Positions 42,263 through 50,565 of a stretch of 64,000 nucleotides of DNA are shown piece after piece (the stretch's first letter is position 1; each line of letters begins with the position of its first letter). The notes below the pieces were generated by a model that was not told the origin of the DNA, ran no database searches, and saw only the letters and a list, made by a program, of their open reading frames with translations. Made by a program: the position numbers and the translations under genes. Origin of the DNA: Allorhodopirellula solitaria (GTDB lineage Bacteria; Planctomycetota; Planctomycetia; Pirellulales; Pirellulaceae); contig NZ_SJPK01000003.1 in assembly GCF_007859855.1 (NCBI RefSeq), positions 69,182 to 133,181 on the forward strand, read 5' to 3'.

Positions 42263-42305
42263 ACCGGTAGGTCGTCTCGATGGAGACTGCCTGCCGGTTT
42301 TTTTT
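42263..42305 (+). terminator. Rho-independent terminator
   Basis: The stem accggtaggtcgtctc pairs, with some wobble, with gagactgcctgccggt around the loop gatg and is followed by eight or more T. It lies about 310 bases after the oxidoreductase stop and immediately before the tandem array. Confidence 0.75.
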
Positions 42306-42313
42306 ATGCCTCA

Positions 42314-43416
42314 ATCGTAGGGCCGGTTCCCACCGGCCACATGCGCCCGCAGACCGGCTCCTACAAGCCGCCGACGACATCAAGGCGTTCACCATGCGTC
42401 GGCCGGTGCACGCCCAGGCGGCGGCCGGTAGGAACCGGCCCGACGGACTACCAATCGTAGGGCCGGTTCCCACCGGCCACATGCGCCCACAGATCGACTC
42501 CTTCAAGCCGACGACGACAGCGAGGCGTTCAACATCCGTCGGCCGGTTCACGCCCAAAAGACGGCCGGTAGGAACCGGCCCTACGGACTACCAATCGTAG
42601 GGCCGGTTCCCACCGGCCACACGCGCCCGCAGATCGACTCCTTCAAGCCGCCGACGACATCAAGGCGTTCAGCATTCCTCGGCCGGTTCACGCTCAGAAG
42701 ACGGCCGGTAGGAACCGGCCCTACGGACTACGGATCGTAGGGCCGGTTCCCACCGGCCACATGCGCCCGCAGACCGACTCCTACAAGCCGACGACGACAG
42801 CGAGGCGTTCACCATGCGTCGGCCGGTTCACGCCCAGAAGACGGCCGGTAGGAACCGGCCCTACGGACTACGGATCGTAGGGCCGGTTCCCACCGGCCAC
42901 ATGCGCCCGCAGACCGACTCCTACAAGCCGACGACGACATCGAGGCGTTCACCATGCGTCGGCCGGTTCACGCCCAGAAGACGGCCGGTAGGAACCGGCC
43001 CTACGGACTACCAATCGTAGGGCCGGTTCCCACCGGCCACATGCGCCCGCAGATCGACTCCTTCAAGCCGACGACGACATCGAGGCGTTCAGCATTCCTC
43101 GGTCGGTACACGCTCAGAAGACGGCCGGTAGGAACCGGCCCGACGGACTACCGATCGTAGGGCCGGTTCCCACCGGCCACATGCGCCCGCAGACCGGCTC
43201 CTTCAAGCCGACGACGACAGCGAGGCGTTCAGCATTCCCCGGCCGGTGCACGCCCAGAAGACGGCCGGTAGGAACCGGCCCTACGGACTACGGATCTTCC
43301 CACCGGCCACATGCGCCCGCAGATCGACTCCTTCAAGCCGACGACGACATCGAGGCGTTCAGCATTCGTCGGTCGGTGCACGCCCGGGCGGCGGCCGGTA
43401 GGAACCGGCCCTACTT
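42314..43416. repeat. 140 bp tandem repeat array (eight units)
   Basis: Units start atcgtagggccggttccc at 42314, 42454, 42594, 42734, 42874, 43014 and 43154, exactly 140 bp apart; an eighth at 43294 lacks ten bases at its start (gtagggccgg). Each unit begins and ends with complementary arms (gtagggccggttcc and ggaaccggccctac), so strong hairpins form within a unit or across a junction. The interior varies by a few substitutions. The regular period and lack of diverse spacers exclude CRISPR. Confidence 0.95.
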
Positions 43417-43641
43417 GCTACTTGCGGCCCTGAATCCACCCGGCGACGAACCATGACTGCAAAATCGTTCGATCGGCTTGGCGAAAGACAGAATCTGGGA
43501 AAAGAATGCCAGGCGATTCGCTCGATTGGTGGCAACACCCTGGGGATGGAACTACAATCGGCCGCAAGCTCTCGCTAAAGGCACACCTTTACTTCTCGCG
43601 AGAGCCGTACTCTCGGTTTCACTTCTCTTGGAGGACTTAGG

Positions 43642-45183
43642 ATGACGGTTCGTCACCTACTACCGGCCATACTTCTTAGTTTGGTCACCACTTCGGTCGC
43701 TCAGGCGGCCGACAAGCCCAATATCCTAGTCATCTTCGGCGATGATATTGGCCAATCCAACATTTCCGCATACACAAAAGGTCTTGTCGGTTATCAGACA
43801 CCGAATATCGACAGCATCGCCAACAACGGAATGATCTTCACCGATTATTATGCCGAGCAGAGCTGCACGGCAGGACGATCCACCTTCATTACCGGGCAAT
43901 GCACCTATCGCACTGGGATGTCCAAGGTTGGTTTGCCTGGTTCCGACGTGGGTTTGCAAGCCGAAGACCCGACCATTGCCCAACTGCTCAAACCTCTCGG
44001 TTACGCTACCGGACAATTCGGGAAGAACCACCTCGGTGACCTCGACAAGTTCCTTCCGACCAATCACGGGTTCGATGAGTTCCTCGGCAACCTCTATCAC
44101 CTCAATGCTGAGGAAGAGCCTGAGAACCGCAACTATCCCAAGGACCCTGAGTTTGCCAAGAAATTTGGCCCGCGCGGCGTCATCAAGTCCAGTGCCGATG
44201 GGAAAATTGAAGATACCGGTCCGCTGACGAAGAAACGCATGGAAACGGTCGACGAGGAAACCGCCTCGGCCGCCATGGACTTCATGGACCGCCAGGTCAA
44301 AGCAGAAAAGCCGTTCTTCGTTTGGTACAACTCGACGCGGATGCACTTCCGAACGCACGTGAAAGACTCGCACCGCGACGAACCAGGACTGACTTCTCGC
44401 ACCGAATATGCCGACGGCATGATCGAGCACGATGCGTTGGTCGGAACAATTCTCAAGAAACTCGAGGATTTGAAGGTCGACGATAACACGATCGTGATCT
44501 ACACGACCGACAATGGCCCCCATAAAAACACCTGGCCCGATGCAGCGAACAGCCCGTTTCGCAATGAAAAGGCATCTAACTGGGAAGGTGCCTTCCGTGT
44601 GCCATGCATGATCCGCTGGCCCGGCAAGATCGAAGCCGGCAGTGTCTCCAATGAAATCGTCAGTGGCCTCGACTGGCTGCCAACCCTGGTCTCGGCTGCT
44701 GGCAACCCCGATGTGAAGGAACAATTGCTCAAGGGCCACGAGGCCGACGGCAAGACCTTCAAGGTTCACTTGGATGGCTACAATATCCTGCCCTACCTCA
44801 CCGGCGAGGCCGATGAATCACCACGAAATTCCTTCTTCTACTTCAATGACGATACCCAGCTTGTTGGCATTCGTTTTGAGAACTGGAAAATGGTCTTTCT
44901 CGAGCAACGAGCCAGAGGGACGCTGCGAATTTGGTCCGAACCGTTCACCCCACTGCGACTTCCCAAAATGTTCGATCTCCGGGCCGACCCCTACGAGTCC
45001 GCCGACGTTACCTCCAATACCTACTACGACTGGTTGCTCGATCACGCGTTCTTGATCGTGCCGGCCCAGCAGTATGCAGGAGCGTTCTTGGAGACCTTCA
45101 AGGACTTCCCACCGCGTCAGCCGCCAGCGAGCTTCAACCTCGAAGGCGTCATGGAGAAACTCTCCCAGGCTGCCACGCAGTAA
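43642..45183 (+). CDS. Secreted arylsulfatase-like sulfatase
   Basis: A 513 aa sulfatase. The signal peptide covers about residues 1-22 (LLPAILLSLVTTSVAQA). The metal-binding start is PNILVIFGDDIGQSNISAYT, with the paired aspartates. The formylglycine site is SCTAGRSTFITGQ, in which the cysteine must be oxidised by a sulfatase-maturing enzyme. Further motifs are GYATGQFGKNHLG, IVIYTTDNGPHKNTWPD and ASNWEGAFRVPCMIRWPGKI. It removes sulfate esters from a sulfated carbohydrate, in line with the marine planctomycete lifestyle. The exact substrate cannot be read. A GGAGG ribosome site precedes the ATG (cttggaggacttaggatg). Confidence 0.94.
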   Translation: MTVRHLLPAILLSLVTTSVAQAADKPNILVIFGDDIGQSNISAYTKGLVGYQTPNIDSIANNGMIFTDYYAEQSCTAGRSTFITGQCTYRTGMSKVGLPGSDVGLQAEDPTIAQLLKPLGYATGQFGKNHLGDLDKFLPTNHGFDEFLGNLYHLNAEEEPENRNYPKDPEFAKKFGPRGVIKSSADGKIEDTGPLTKKRMETVDEETASAAMDFMDRQVKAEKPFFVWYNSTRMHFRTHVKDSHRDEPGLTSRTEYADGMIEHDALVGTILKKLEDLKVDDNTIVIYTTDNGPHKNTWPDAANSPFRNEKASNWEGAFRVPCMIRWPGKIEAGSVSNEIVSGLDWLPTLVSAAGNPDVKEQLLKGHEADGKTFKVHLDGYNILPYLTGEADESPRNSFFYFNDDTQLVGIRFENWKMVFLEQRARGTLRIWSEPFTPLRLPKMFDLRADPYESADVTSNTYYDWLLDHAFLIVPAQQYAGAFLETFKDFPPRQPPASFNLEGVMEKLSQAATQ

Positions 45184-45302
45184 AGAGTCAACATCAGCCA
45201 ACGGCGGGGGTCTTGCTCTCCAGAAGATGCTTCCCAGGGTTACCTAATGGGCGAGCGTTGACGAACGGGCGCCCGCATTGGGTTGAAAAGTTGAAATAGA
45301 GA

Positions 45303-45335
45303 AATGCAAAATGCTTCGCAGCATTTTGCATTTTT
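45303..45335. terminator. Bidirectional rho-independent terminator
   Basis: A perfect stem aatgcaaaatgct/agcattttgcatt with the loop tcgc, followed by T on the plus strand and preceded by A-rich sequence for the minus strand. It separates the convergent sulfatase and trmL genes. Confidence 0.9.
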
Positions 45336-45844
45336 CAATTACCGACAGCCAATCGGCGTTGATGTTCAAAAAGCACAATGCCGGCCGTGGTGGCAAGATT
45401 CAGACTGCGGACGACCGGCCGGGTGGGCAATCCAATGGCTCGCTCATCGTCCGGATCGAGAATCCAGTCGGGTAATCCGCTCGTCTCGCGACCGAAGACG
45501 AAGACATCTCCCCGCTGCAGGGGTGCATCCCACAAGGTTCGTTTCGCGAACCGGGAAAGAAAGTAAAAACGCGCCGGATCGAGCCGCTCGGTCAGTGCCT
45601 GCCAATCCGGCACCATCTCGATATCGAGATGCTGCCAGTAGTCCAGCCCGGCTCGCCGCAAGCGTTTCTCTTCGAATGAGAAAGCTGCGGGTTGGACGAT
45701 CCACAATTTGGCACCGACTGCCACACAGGTACGGCCAATGTTGCCCGTGTTTTGGGGGATTTCCGGTTGATAGAGAACCACATGTGCGGGCGTTTCGTTT
45801 GCCGACGACTCAGTCATTATCGGGTTCTCTGCGTTGTTGCTCAT
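45335..45844 (-). CDS. trmL: tRNA (cytidine/uridine-2'-O-)-methyltransferase TrmL
   Basis: A 169 aa SPOUT methyltransferase that methylates the ribose at wobble position 34 of certain leucine tRNAs. The motifs are VVLYQPEIPQNTGNIGRTCV near the start, VFVFGRETSGLPDWIL (motif 2) and RSLNLATTAGIVLFEHQRR (motif 3), which form the SAM-binding knot. The first 18 residues are extra and a start at the second Met (residue 10) is possible. Cytoplasmic. Confidence 0.93.
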   Translation of the reverse strand: MSNNAENPIMTESSANETPAHVVLYQPEIPQNTGNIGRTCVAVGAKLWIVQPAAFSFEEKRLRRAGLDYWQHLDIEMVPDWQALTERLDPARFYFLSRFAKRTLWDAPLQRGDVFVFGRETSGLPDWILDPDDERAIGLPTRPVVRSLNLATTAGIVLFEHQRRLAVGN

Positions 45845-45894
45845 GTCAACTCACTCCATCCAAATCCCGCTTGGGCATCAATCATCCCGACAGT

Positions 45895-46068
45895 TCATCC
45901 CAACAGCGCCCAGAAGAGAATTGTCACGAGCAATAGGATCCAAGCAGTCCATTTCCAGATAGCGGGTAGACCGTGGCTTGGGTCACCCCTCTCGGGGAAC
46001 TCACGTTGAATAAACTCATCGTAGTCGTCATCGTCCCATTCGTCCGTGTCCTGCCAGTCCTGTGTCAT
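45895..46068 (-). CDS. Small single-pass membrane protein
   Basis: A 57 aa protein on the minus strand, easily missed by length filters. It starts MTQDWQDTDEWDDDDYDEF, is strongly acidic, then has a basic-proline segment and a C-terminal hydrophobic helix (WTAWILLLVTILFWALLG) ending at the stop. The charge distribution suggests an N-terminus in the cytoplasm or a tail-anchored topology. No family is known to me. It lies between trmL and the ExbB gene, and its frame is clean with regular codon use, but evidence is modest. Confidence 0.6.
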   Translation of the reverse strand: MTQDWQDTDEWDDDDYDEFIQREFPERGDPSHGLPAIWKWTAWILLLVTILFWALLG

Positions 46069-46231
46069 GGTGATGTCCCGAAAATGCCTGCTCCAGGGTG
46101 ATGCCAGCGAGCATGTTGTCGATTATTCTATCAGTAGTGGCCCCACAAAGCGGACGCCACTTCCCTCCCTGCTTATCCTGGATCACCGATCCAATGCCTC
46201 GATTTCAACCGGTTCACCTGAAGGCCTCTCG

Positions 46232-47170
46232 ATGAAATTCATTTCCGCGACATTTAGCGACGCTTTCTCTAGCAGGAATCTCCGATCCTGGCTCGTAGTT
46301 TTGGCGATGGGCGTGTTCTTGACCAGTCCACTCTCACTCTCGCTCGCAACCGCCCAAGACGACGCCGCGGCCGAATTCGGTGACGCCGATGCGGAAGCCC
46401 CCGCACCGGCCGCTGAGGAACCGGCTGAGGATGCCGCGGACGCAGCCAATGACGCTGGCGCAGGGAACGCTCCGGGCGCCGCCGGTGGAGCCGCTGGAGG
46501 TAACAATGCCGAGGCGTCTCAGGACAAAAACCAATCCCTGCTCGCTTGGTTCATCAAGTCTCTGGGTATCCCCTATGTGATCGTCTTTCTCGCCCTCTCG
46601 GTGACACTCGTTTCTCTATTCGTCATGAATATGCTGGCCGCCCGCCGCGACACCCTGTGCCCGCACGACTTGGTCGAGGAGTTTGGTCAGCGTCTCGATG
46701 AGAACGACAATCAAGGCGCCTATGACCTTGCCAAGAACGATGAATCGGTACTCGGACAGGTGCTCGCAGCAGGCCTCGCCAAACTTTCCCGCGGCTATCC
46801 CAAGGCGATCGAGGCCATGCAAGAAGTCGGTGAAGAAGAAAGCATGAAGCTCGAGCACCGTCTCAGCTACATGGCATTGATTGGCAACCTCAGCCCCATG
46901 ATCGGCTTGTTCGGTACCGTGCAGGGGATGATCGCGTCTTTCCAAGTGATTGCCAACGGCGGAACAACCCCTGAGCCGTCCGCGCTCGCCGAGGGGATTT
47001 CGACGGCGTTGTTCACGACCCTCGTCGGCTTGTTCATCGCCATCCCGGCAATCGCTGCCTACAACATCCTTCGCAACCGCGTCGCACGCCTATTGCTCGA
47101 GGTGGGCGTCGAAAGCGAGAACCTGATGAGTCGTTTTGAAGATGCGACACCCAATACCGGGGGACGTTAA
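46232..47170 (+). CDS. MotA/TolQ/ExbB proton channel family protein
   Basis: A protein of 312 aa from the ATG at 46232 (MKFISATFSDAFSSR); an upstream open extension lacks support. A signal-like segment (about residues 18-42) is followed by an Ala/Glu/Asp-rich linker (about 44-96), a form common in planctomycete and Bacteroidetes TolQ/ExbB proteins. Transmembrane helix at about 109-132 (IPYVIVFLALSVTLVSLFVM), then the cytoplasmic domain and the conserved pair LIGNLSPMIGLFGTVQGMI and ISTALFTTLVGLFIAIPAIAAYN. It forms the proton channel that energises outer-membrane transport or motility. The two ExbD genes follow directly. Confidence 0.9.
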   Translation: MKFISATFSDAFSSRNLRSWLVVLAMGVFLTSPLSLSLATAQDDAAAEFGDADAEAPAPAAEEPAEDAADAANDAGAGNAPGAAGGAAGGNNAEASQDKNQSLLAWFIKSLGIPYVIVFLALSVTLVSLFVMNMLAARRDTLCPHDLVEEFGQRLDENDNQGAYDLAKNDESVLGQVLAAGLAKLSRGYPKAIEAMQEVGEEESMKLEHRLSYMALIGNLSPMIGLFGTVQGMIASFQVIANGGTTPEPSALAEGISTALFTTLVGLFIAIPAIAAYNILRNRVARLLLEVGVESENLMSRFEDATPNTGGR

Positions 47171-47172
47171 GC

Positions 47173-47610
47173 GTGCGGGTCAAACGAAAGCCGGTCGACA
47201 TGGCCGAAGGTGACATGACGCCGATGATCGACATGACGTTCCAGCTCATTGCGTTCTTCATGGTGCTGATCAACTTCGCCCAAACCGAAGCCAATGATCA
47301 CGTCGTGCTGCCCAACAGCCAATTGGTCAAACCGCCCGAAGCCCCTCTCGAGGCTCCGATTATCCTCCACGTTGCCGCCGATGGTCGTGTCTACCTCGGC
47401 GGAGATGACTACACAGCCGAAACGCTGCGTCTGGGGCTCGATCGGGAACTCGCGGTCATTCGCGGCGAAGGCAAAACACCCGCCGATGCCAATGTGGTGA
47501 TTCGGGGACACAAAGATTGTGCGGCTGGCGAAATCCAGGAAATCGTGCGTGTCTGCCAGGACTCGAAGCTCGTCAACTTCGCACTCCGCGTGAAAGAGGA
47601 CAAGTCATGA
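47173..47610 (+). CDS. ExbD/TolR family protein (first copy)
   Basis: A 145 aa protein with a GTG start at 47173, three bases after the ExbB stop. A short cytoplasmic N-terminus (VRVKRKPVDMAEGDMTPMIDM) leads to one transmembrane helix (FQLIAFFMVLINFAQT) with the channel aspartate in DMTPMIDMTF. A periplasmic beta domain follows (IILHVAADGRVYLGG, ANVVIRGHKDC). It pairs with ExbB to couple proton flow to work at the cell envelope. The stop overlaps the next gene. Confidence 0.92.
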   Translation: MRVKRKPVDMAEGDMTPMIDMTFQLIAFFMVLINFAQTEANDHVVLPNSQLVKPPEAPLEAPIILHVAADGRVYLGGDDYTAETLRLGLDRELAVIRGEGKTPADANVVIRGHKDCAAGEIQEIVRVCQDSKLVNFALRVKEDKS

Positions 47611-48098
47611 AAATCCGCAACCCACCCGCTCCCGAAAAGAGCGAACTGAACATGACGAGCATGATTGATATCGTGTTCTTGCTCCTGATTTTCTTTGTCA
47701 TGACGTTCAAAGTCGTTGAACTCGAAGGTGACTTCAGCATCAAGATGCCGTTGGCGGGAACGTCCAACGCGACGATTGACCCCACGGACTTGCCCTTGGA
47801 ACTGCGGCTCCTCGCTGACGACACCGGAAACCTCGCTGGGATGAAACTCAATGACATCCAAATGGGCACCGGCCCGGAAGGTTTTGACAAACTGCGCGGC
47901 ACCATCGTTGGACAAATGGCGTCGGCAGGCCCCATTGCAGAAGAAGCGGGTGAAGGACCAGAGGTCGAGATCGATACGGACTACAACCTGCGATACGAGT
48001 ATGTGATCCGCGCCATCACAGCGGTCAGTGGTTACAAGGACGGCGATCAAGTCGTCAAGCTGATCGAAAAGATCAAGTTCGCCAAACCACGCCGCTGA
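47607..48098 (+). CDS. ExbD/TolR family protein (second copy)
   Basis: A 163 aa protein. The ATG at 47607 overlaps the stop of the first ExbD by four bases. It has NMTSMIDIVFLLLIFFVMTF with the conserved aspartate, then a periplasmic domain ending VVKLIEKIKFAKPRR. Two different ExbD proteins beside one ExbB are typical of planctomycetes and suggest a heteromeric motor. A downstream gene on the same strand begins 12 bases later, but its function is unrelated. Confidence 0.92.
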   Translation: MKIRNPPAPEKSELNMTSMIDIVFLLLIFFVMTFKVVELEGDFSIKMPLAGTSNATIDPTDLPLELRLLADDTGNLAGMKLNDIQMGTGPEGFDKLRGTIVGQMASAGPIAEEAGEGPEVEIDTDYNLRYEYVIRAITAVSGYKDGDQVVKLIEKIKFAKPRR

Positions 48099-48110
48099 GA
48101 GCAAATCGCT

Positions 48111-48923
48111 GTGATCCTGCTTCTCGATAACTACGACTCGTTCGTACACAATGTCGCTCGGTACTTGCGGATCGCTGGCAAGGCAACGCGAGTGATCCGC
48201 AGCGACGAAATCACAGCGGATCAGTGCTACCAATTGCAACCCGAAGCGATCGTGCTCTCACCGGGACCTCACCGGCCTGAGCAGGCGGGGTGCTGCCTCG
48301 ATGTCGTCCGCACCCTGGCGGGCGAAATCCCCATCCTCGGCATCTGCTTAGGGCACCAGACGATCGCAGCGGCGTACGGTGGCGATGTGGTTGTCTCGCC
48401 ACCTGTCCACGCTATCGCCTCCTCCATCGAACACAACTCGACGGGCATCTTCCATGGCCTGCCACAGCTCATGGCTGTGGGGCGATATCATTCCCTGTGT
48501 GTCGATGCGGCAACGCTACCCGTTTCCCTCGACATCACCGCAACAACTACCCCTGCGGACGCATCCACATCCATCGTGATGGGAATCTCCGACCACGCTC
48601 GCTGCGTTCACGGTGTCCAGTTCCATCCTGAATCGTTGCTCACTGAGCATGGACACGATCTGTTTAGAAACTTCTTTGGCTTGGTCGATCGACACCACGA
48701 GCGAGCCCGGCGTGTGCTCGGTGCCAGCGTCGGAACCGGTCGCCCGGTTGCCTGGATGTCGCCCTCGGGCTATTTCCAACGCCAATGGGCGGCGGACGTG
48801 AACAAACACTCTGCGACGGTAAACGACACCAACAAACCGGCCCCCCTGCCGACGCTTTCGATTGCCAGTCCCCGCACCTTGCCGGCGAGATCTCATCAGA
48901 GCACCGGTGAGGCAACCCAGTGA
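48111..48923 (+). CDS. pabA: Glutamine amidotransferase (aminodeoxychorismate/anthranilate synthase II)
   Basis: A 270 aa class I glutamine amidotransferase with a GTG start (VILLLDNYDSFVHNVARYL). The catalytic cysteine is in ILGICLGHQTIAAAYGG and the histidine-glutamate pair in VHGVQFHPESLL. PLSPGPHRPEQAG-like SPGPH matches the PabA/TrpG group. It supplies ammonia for 4-aminobenzoate or anthranilate synthesis. Residues after about 190 form a C-terminal extension of about 75 residues (Ser/Thr/Pro-rich) not normally present. It overlaps the DUF447 gene by four bases. The operon with RFAP synthase, which consumes 4-aminobenzoate, favours PabA over TrpG. Confidence 0.88.
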   Translation: MILLLDNYDSFVHNVARYLRIAGKATRVIRSDEITADQCYQLQPEAIVLSPGPHRPEQAGCCLDVVRTLAGEIPILGICLGHQTIAAAYGGDVVVSPPVHAIASSIEHNSTGIFHGLPQLMAVGRYHSLCVDAATLPVSLDITATTTPADASTSIVMGISDHARCVHGVQFHPESLLTEHGHDLFRNFFGLVDRHHERARRVLGASVGTGRPVAWMSPSGYFQRQWAADVNKHSATVNDTNKPAPLPTLSIASPRTLPARSHQSTGEATQ

Positions 48924-49525
48924 TCCTGGAATCGATCGTCACCACCATCGGTCCCGACGGCCAAGTCAATATTGCTCCGATGGGGCCAATCGTTCGTCCA
49001 CCGGCAGCCAACGAAACTCTGCCCTCGTTCTGTCTTCGTCCTTACGAAGGTTCGCGCACCTGCCAAAACTTGTTAGCCACAGGCAGAGCTGTCATTCATG
49101 TGACCGATGACGTCTTGCTGCTCGCTCGGGCTGCGATAGGTCACGTCGACCCAGCAGGGCTTACCTGCGCGATCGAGAGCGTTTCGACCAATCACGTCCG
49201 CCTGCTCGATTGTCATCGTTGGTTCGCCATCGAGGTCAATCAGTACGGTGGCACGCCACCGCGACATGAACTGATCGCGGACTGCATCGACGAAGGAGTG
49301 GTCCGTCCCTTCTTCGGTTTCAATCGTGCGAAACATGCTGTCATCGAAGCCGCAATTTTGGCGACCCGTATCCACATGATCCCTCCGTCACAAATCCAAG
49401 ACGATCTGCAACGGCTCCGCACCCCCGTTGAAAAGACAGCTGGGCCGGACGAGTTCGCAGCCTTCGAACTGGTGCGGAACTACATCGAGCAAGAGCTGAC
49501 GGCTCCCGGCGAGAATCCACGATGA
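48920..49525 (+). CDS. DUF447 family protein (H4MPT-linked)
   Basis: A 201 aa protein with a GTG start overlapping the previous stop (GTGA). It belongs to DUF447 (COG2457), a flavin-reductase-like split-barrel family found in archaea, methylotrophs and planctomycetes near tetrahydromethanopterin genes. Conserved stretches are VTTIGPDGQVNIAPMGPIVR, RTCQNLLATGRAVIHVTDD and FFGFNRAKHAVIEAAILATR. The exact reaction is unknown. Its tight coupling to RFAP synthase supports the H4MPT assignment. Confidence 0.88.
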   Translation: MILESIVTTIGPDGQVNIAPMGPIVRPPAANETLPSFCLRPYEGSRTCQNLLATGRAVIHVTDDVLLLARAAIGHVDPAGLTCAIESVSTNHVRLLDCHRWFAIEVNQYGGTPPRHELIADCIDEGVVRPFFGFNRAKHAVIEAAILATRIHMIPPSQIQDDLQRLRTPVEKTAGPDEFAAFELVRNYIEQELTAPGENPR

Positions 49526-50550
49526 CGAATCACGTTCGCATCACGACCGGCGCACGTTTGCATTTTGGGCTACTCGATGTCGCGGCACCCTTTGGTGGCT
49601 GCGGCGTGATGATCGACCGCCCGAACACGATTGTCACCGCGCGAAGGGCGAGCGAGTTCTCGTGCACAGCGAGCGCGGACGGCTGCGAGCAGGGAAGCCG
49701 GGGTCATCTGCAGCGAGCCACTGCGATCGCTCAGAGAATCGCCCATCAGATCGACTCACCGGCGCGACTTCCGCCCGTCCATGTCGAAATCATGGATGCT
49801 GCACCGTCACACACGGGCCTGGGCAGTGGCACACAGCTCTCTCTGGCCATTGCCGAGTCCATTCTGCGAGTATCACCGGACACACCGTCACCGCAATGGG
49901 TGGCCGACACGGCAGGCATATCGCTGGCTGATGGCGAAATCTGGCTGCGGGCCGCAGACCGCGGCAGACGCTCAGCAGTCGGTACCCACGGATACCTTGC
50001 TGGCGGTTTTATCGCAGAAGGACTGACACCTTCACGCGGCAACTCACTGCTCAACACGCTCGACACGCGGCTGGAAATGCCGCCGGCATGGCGTGTCAGT
50101 CTGTTGTTGCCCGTCGCCGATCCTGGCCAAACAGGCACGGTCAGTGGCGACCAAGAGCAGGCCAAATTTGACGCGTTGCCCACTGTTGGCGCCGGCCAAC
50201 GAGCTGCCCTGGCCGATATTTTGACGACGCAGATTCTACCCGCGATTCAGTCCGCCGACTTCAACGCATTCTGCGCCGCGACGACCGAGTACAACTACCG
50301 GAGCGGTGAGCTATTTGCTTCTGTCCAGGGCGGGGCTTACAACGGCGAACCCACCACGCGGCTCGTCACCCACCTGCGTTCGGAAGGATACACCGGCGTG
50401 GGGCAGAGCAGCTGGGGCCCCGGTGTATTCGTCTGGCACCCAGATGACACGTCTGCTCTGGCCTTCCACGAGAATTGGAACCGTCCAGAGTATCGTGTCC
50501 TGACCGCTCGGCCCCAATCGACCGGACGAACCGTCGATACAATCCAATAG
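49522..50550 (+). CDS. mptG: Beta-ribofuranosylaminobenzene 5'-phosphate synthase
   Basis: A 342 aa GHMP-kinase-fold enzyme. It joins 4-hydroxybenzoate or 4-aminobenzoate to PRPP in the first committed step of tetrahydromethanopterin synthesis. Conserved segments are RITTGARLHFGLLDVAAPFGG, APSHTGLGSGTQLSLAIAES (glycine-rich nucleotide-like loop), GRRSAVGTHGYLAGGFIAEG and GYTGVGQSSWGPGVFVW. The ATG overlaps the DUF447 stop (ATGA). In methylotrophs and archaea the product feeds the C1 carrier H4MPT; planctomycetes use it for formaldehyde oxidation or related C1 flow. Confidence 0.92.
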   Translation: MTNHVRITTGARLHFGLLDVAAPFGGCGVMIDRPNTIVTARRASEFSCTASADGCEQGSRGHLQRATAIAQRIAHQIDSPARLPPVHVEIMDAAPSHTGLGSGTQLSLAIAESILRVSPDTPSPQWVADTAGISLADGEIWLRAADRGRRSAVGTHGYLAGGFIAEGLTPSRGNSLLNTLDTRLEMPPAWRVSLLLPVADPGQTGTVSGDQEQAKFDALPTVGAGQRAALADILTTQILPAIQSADFNAFCAATTEYNYRSGELFASVQGGAYNGEPTTRLVTHLRSEGYTGVGQSSWGPGVFVWHPDDTSALAFHENWNRPEYRVLTARPQSTGRTVDTIQ

Positions 50551-50565
50551 TCGGCAAGAAACGCC

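Larger units (their letters stand above)
41955..43641. other. Long intergenic region with terminator and tandem repeats
   Basis: A region of about 1.7 kb without a gene. It contains a hairpin caagccttgtgaggcttg at 42102-42119, the terminator at 42263-42305, the 140 bp tandem array at 42314-43416, and about 220 bases of probable sulfatase promoter. All open frames in the array are produced by the repeat. Confidence 0.75.

Noticed and set aside
42314-43416. CRISPR array or gene family in the 140 bp repeats
   Set aside because: The whole 140 bp unit is conserved, including the parts that would be spacers. The open frames (with repeated GRNRP and GPVPTGHMRP) are translations of the repeat.
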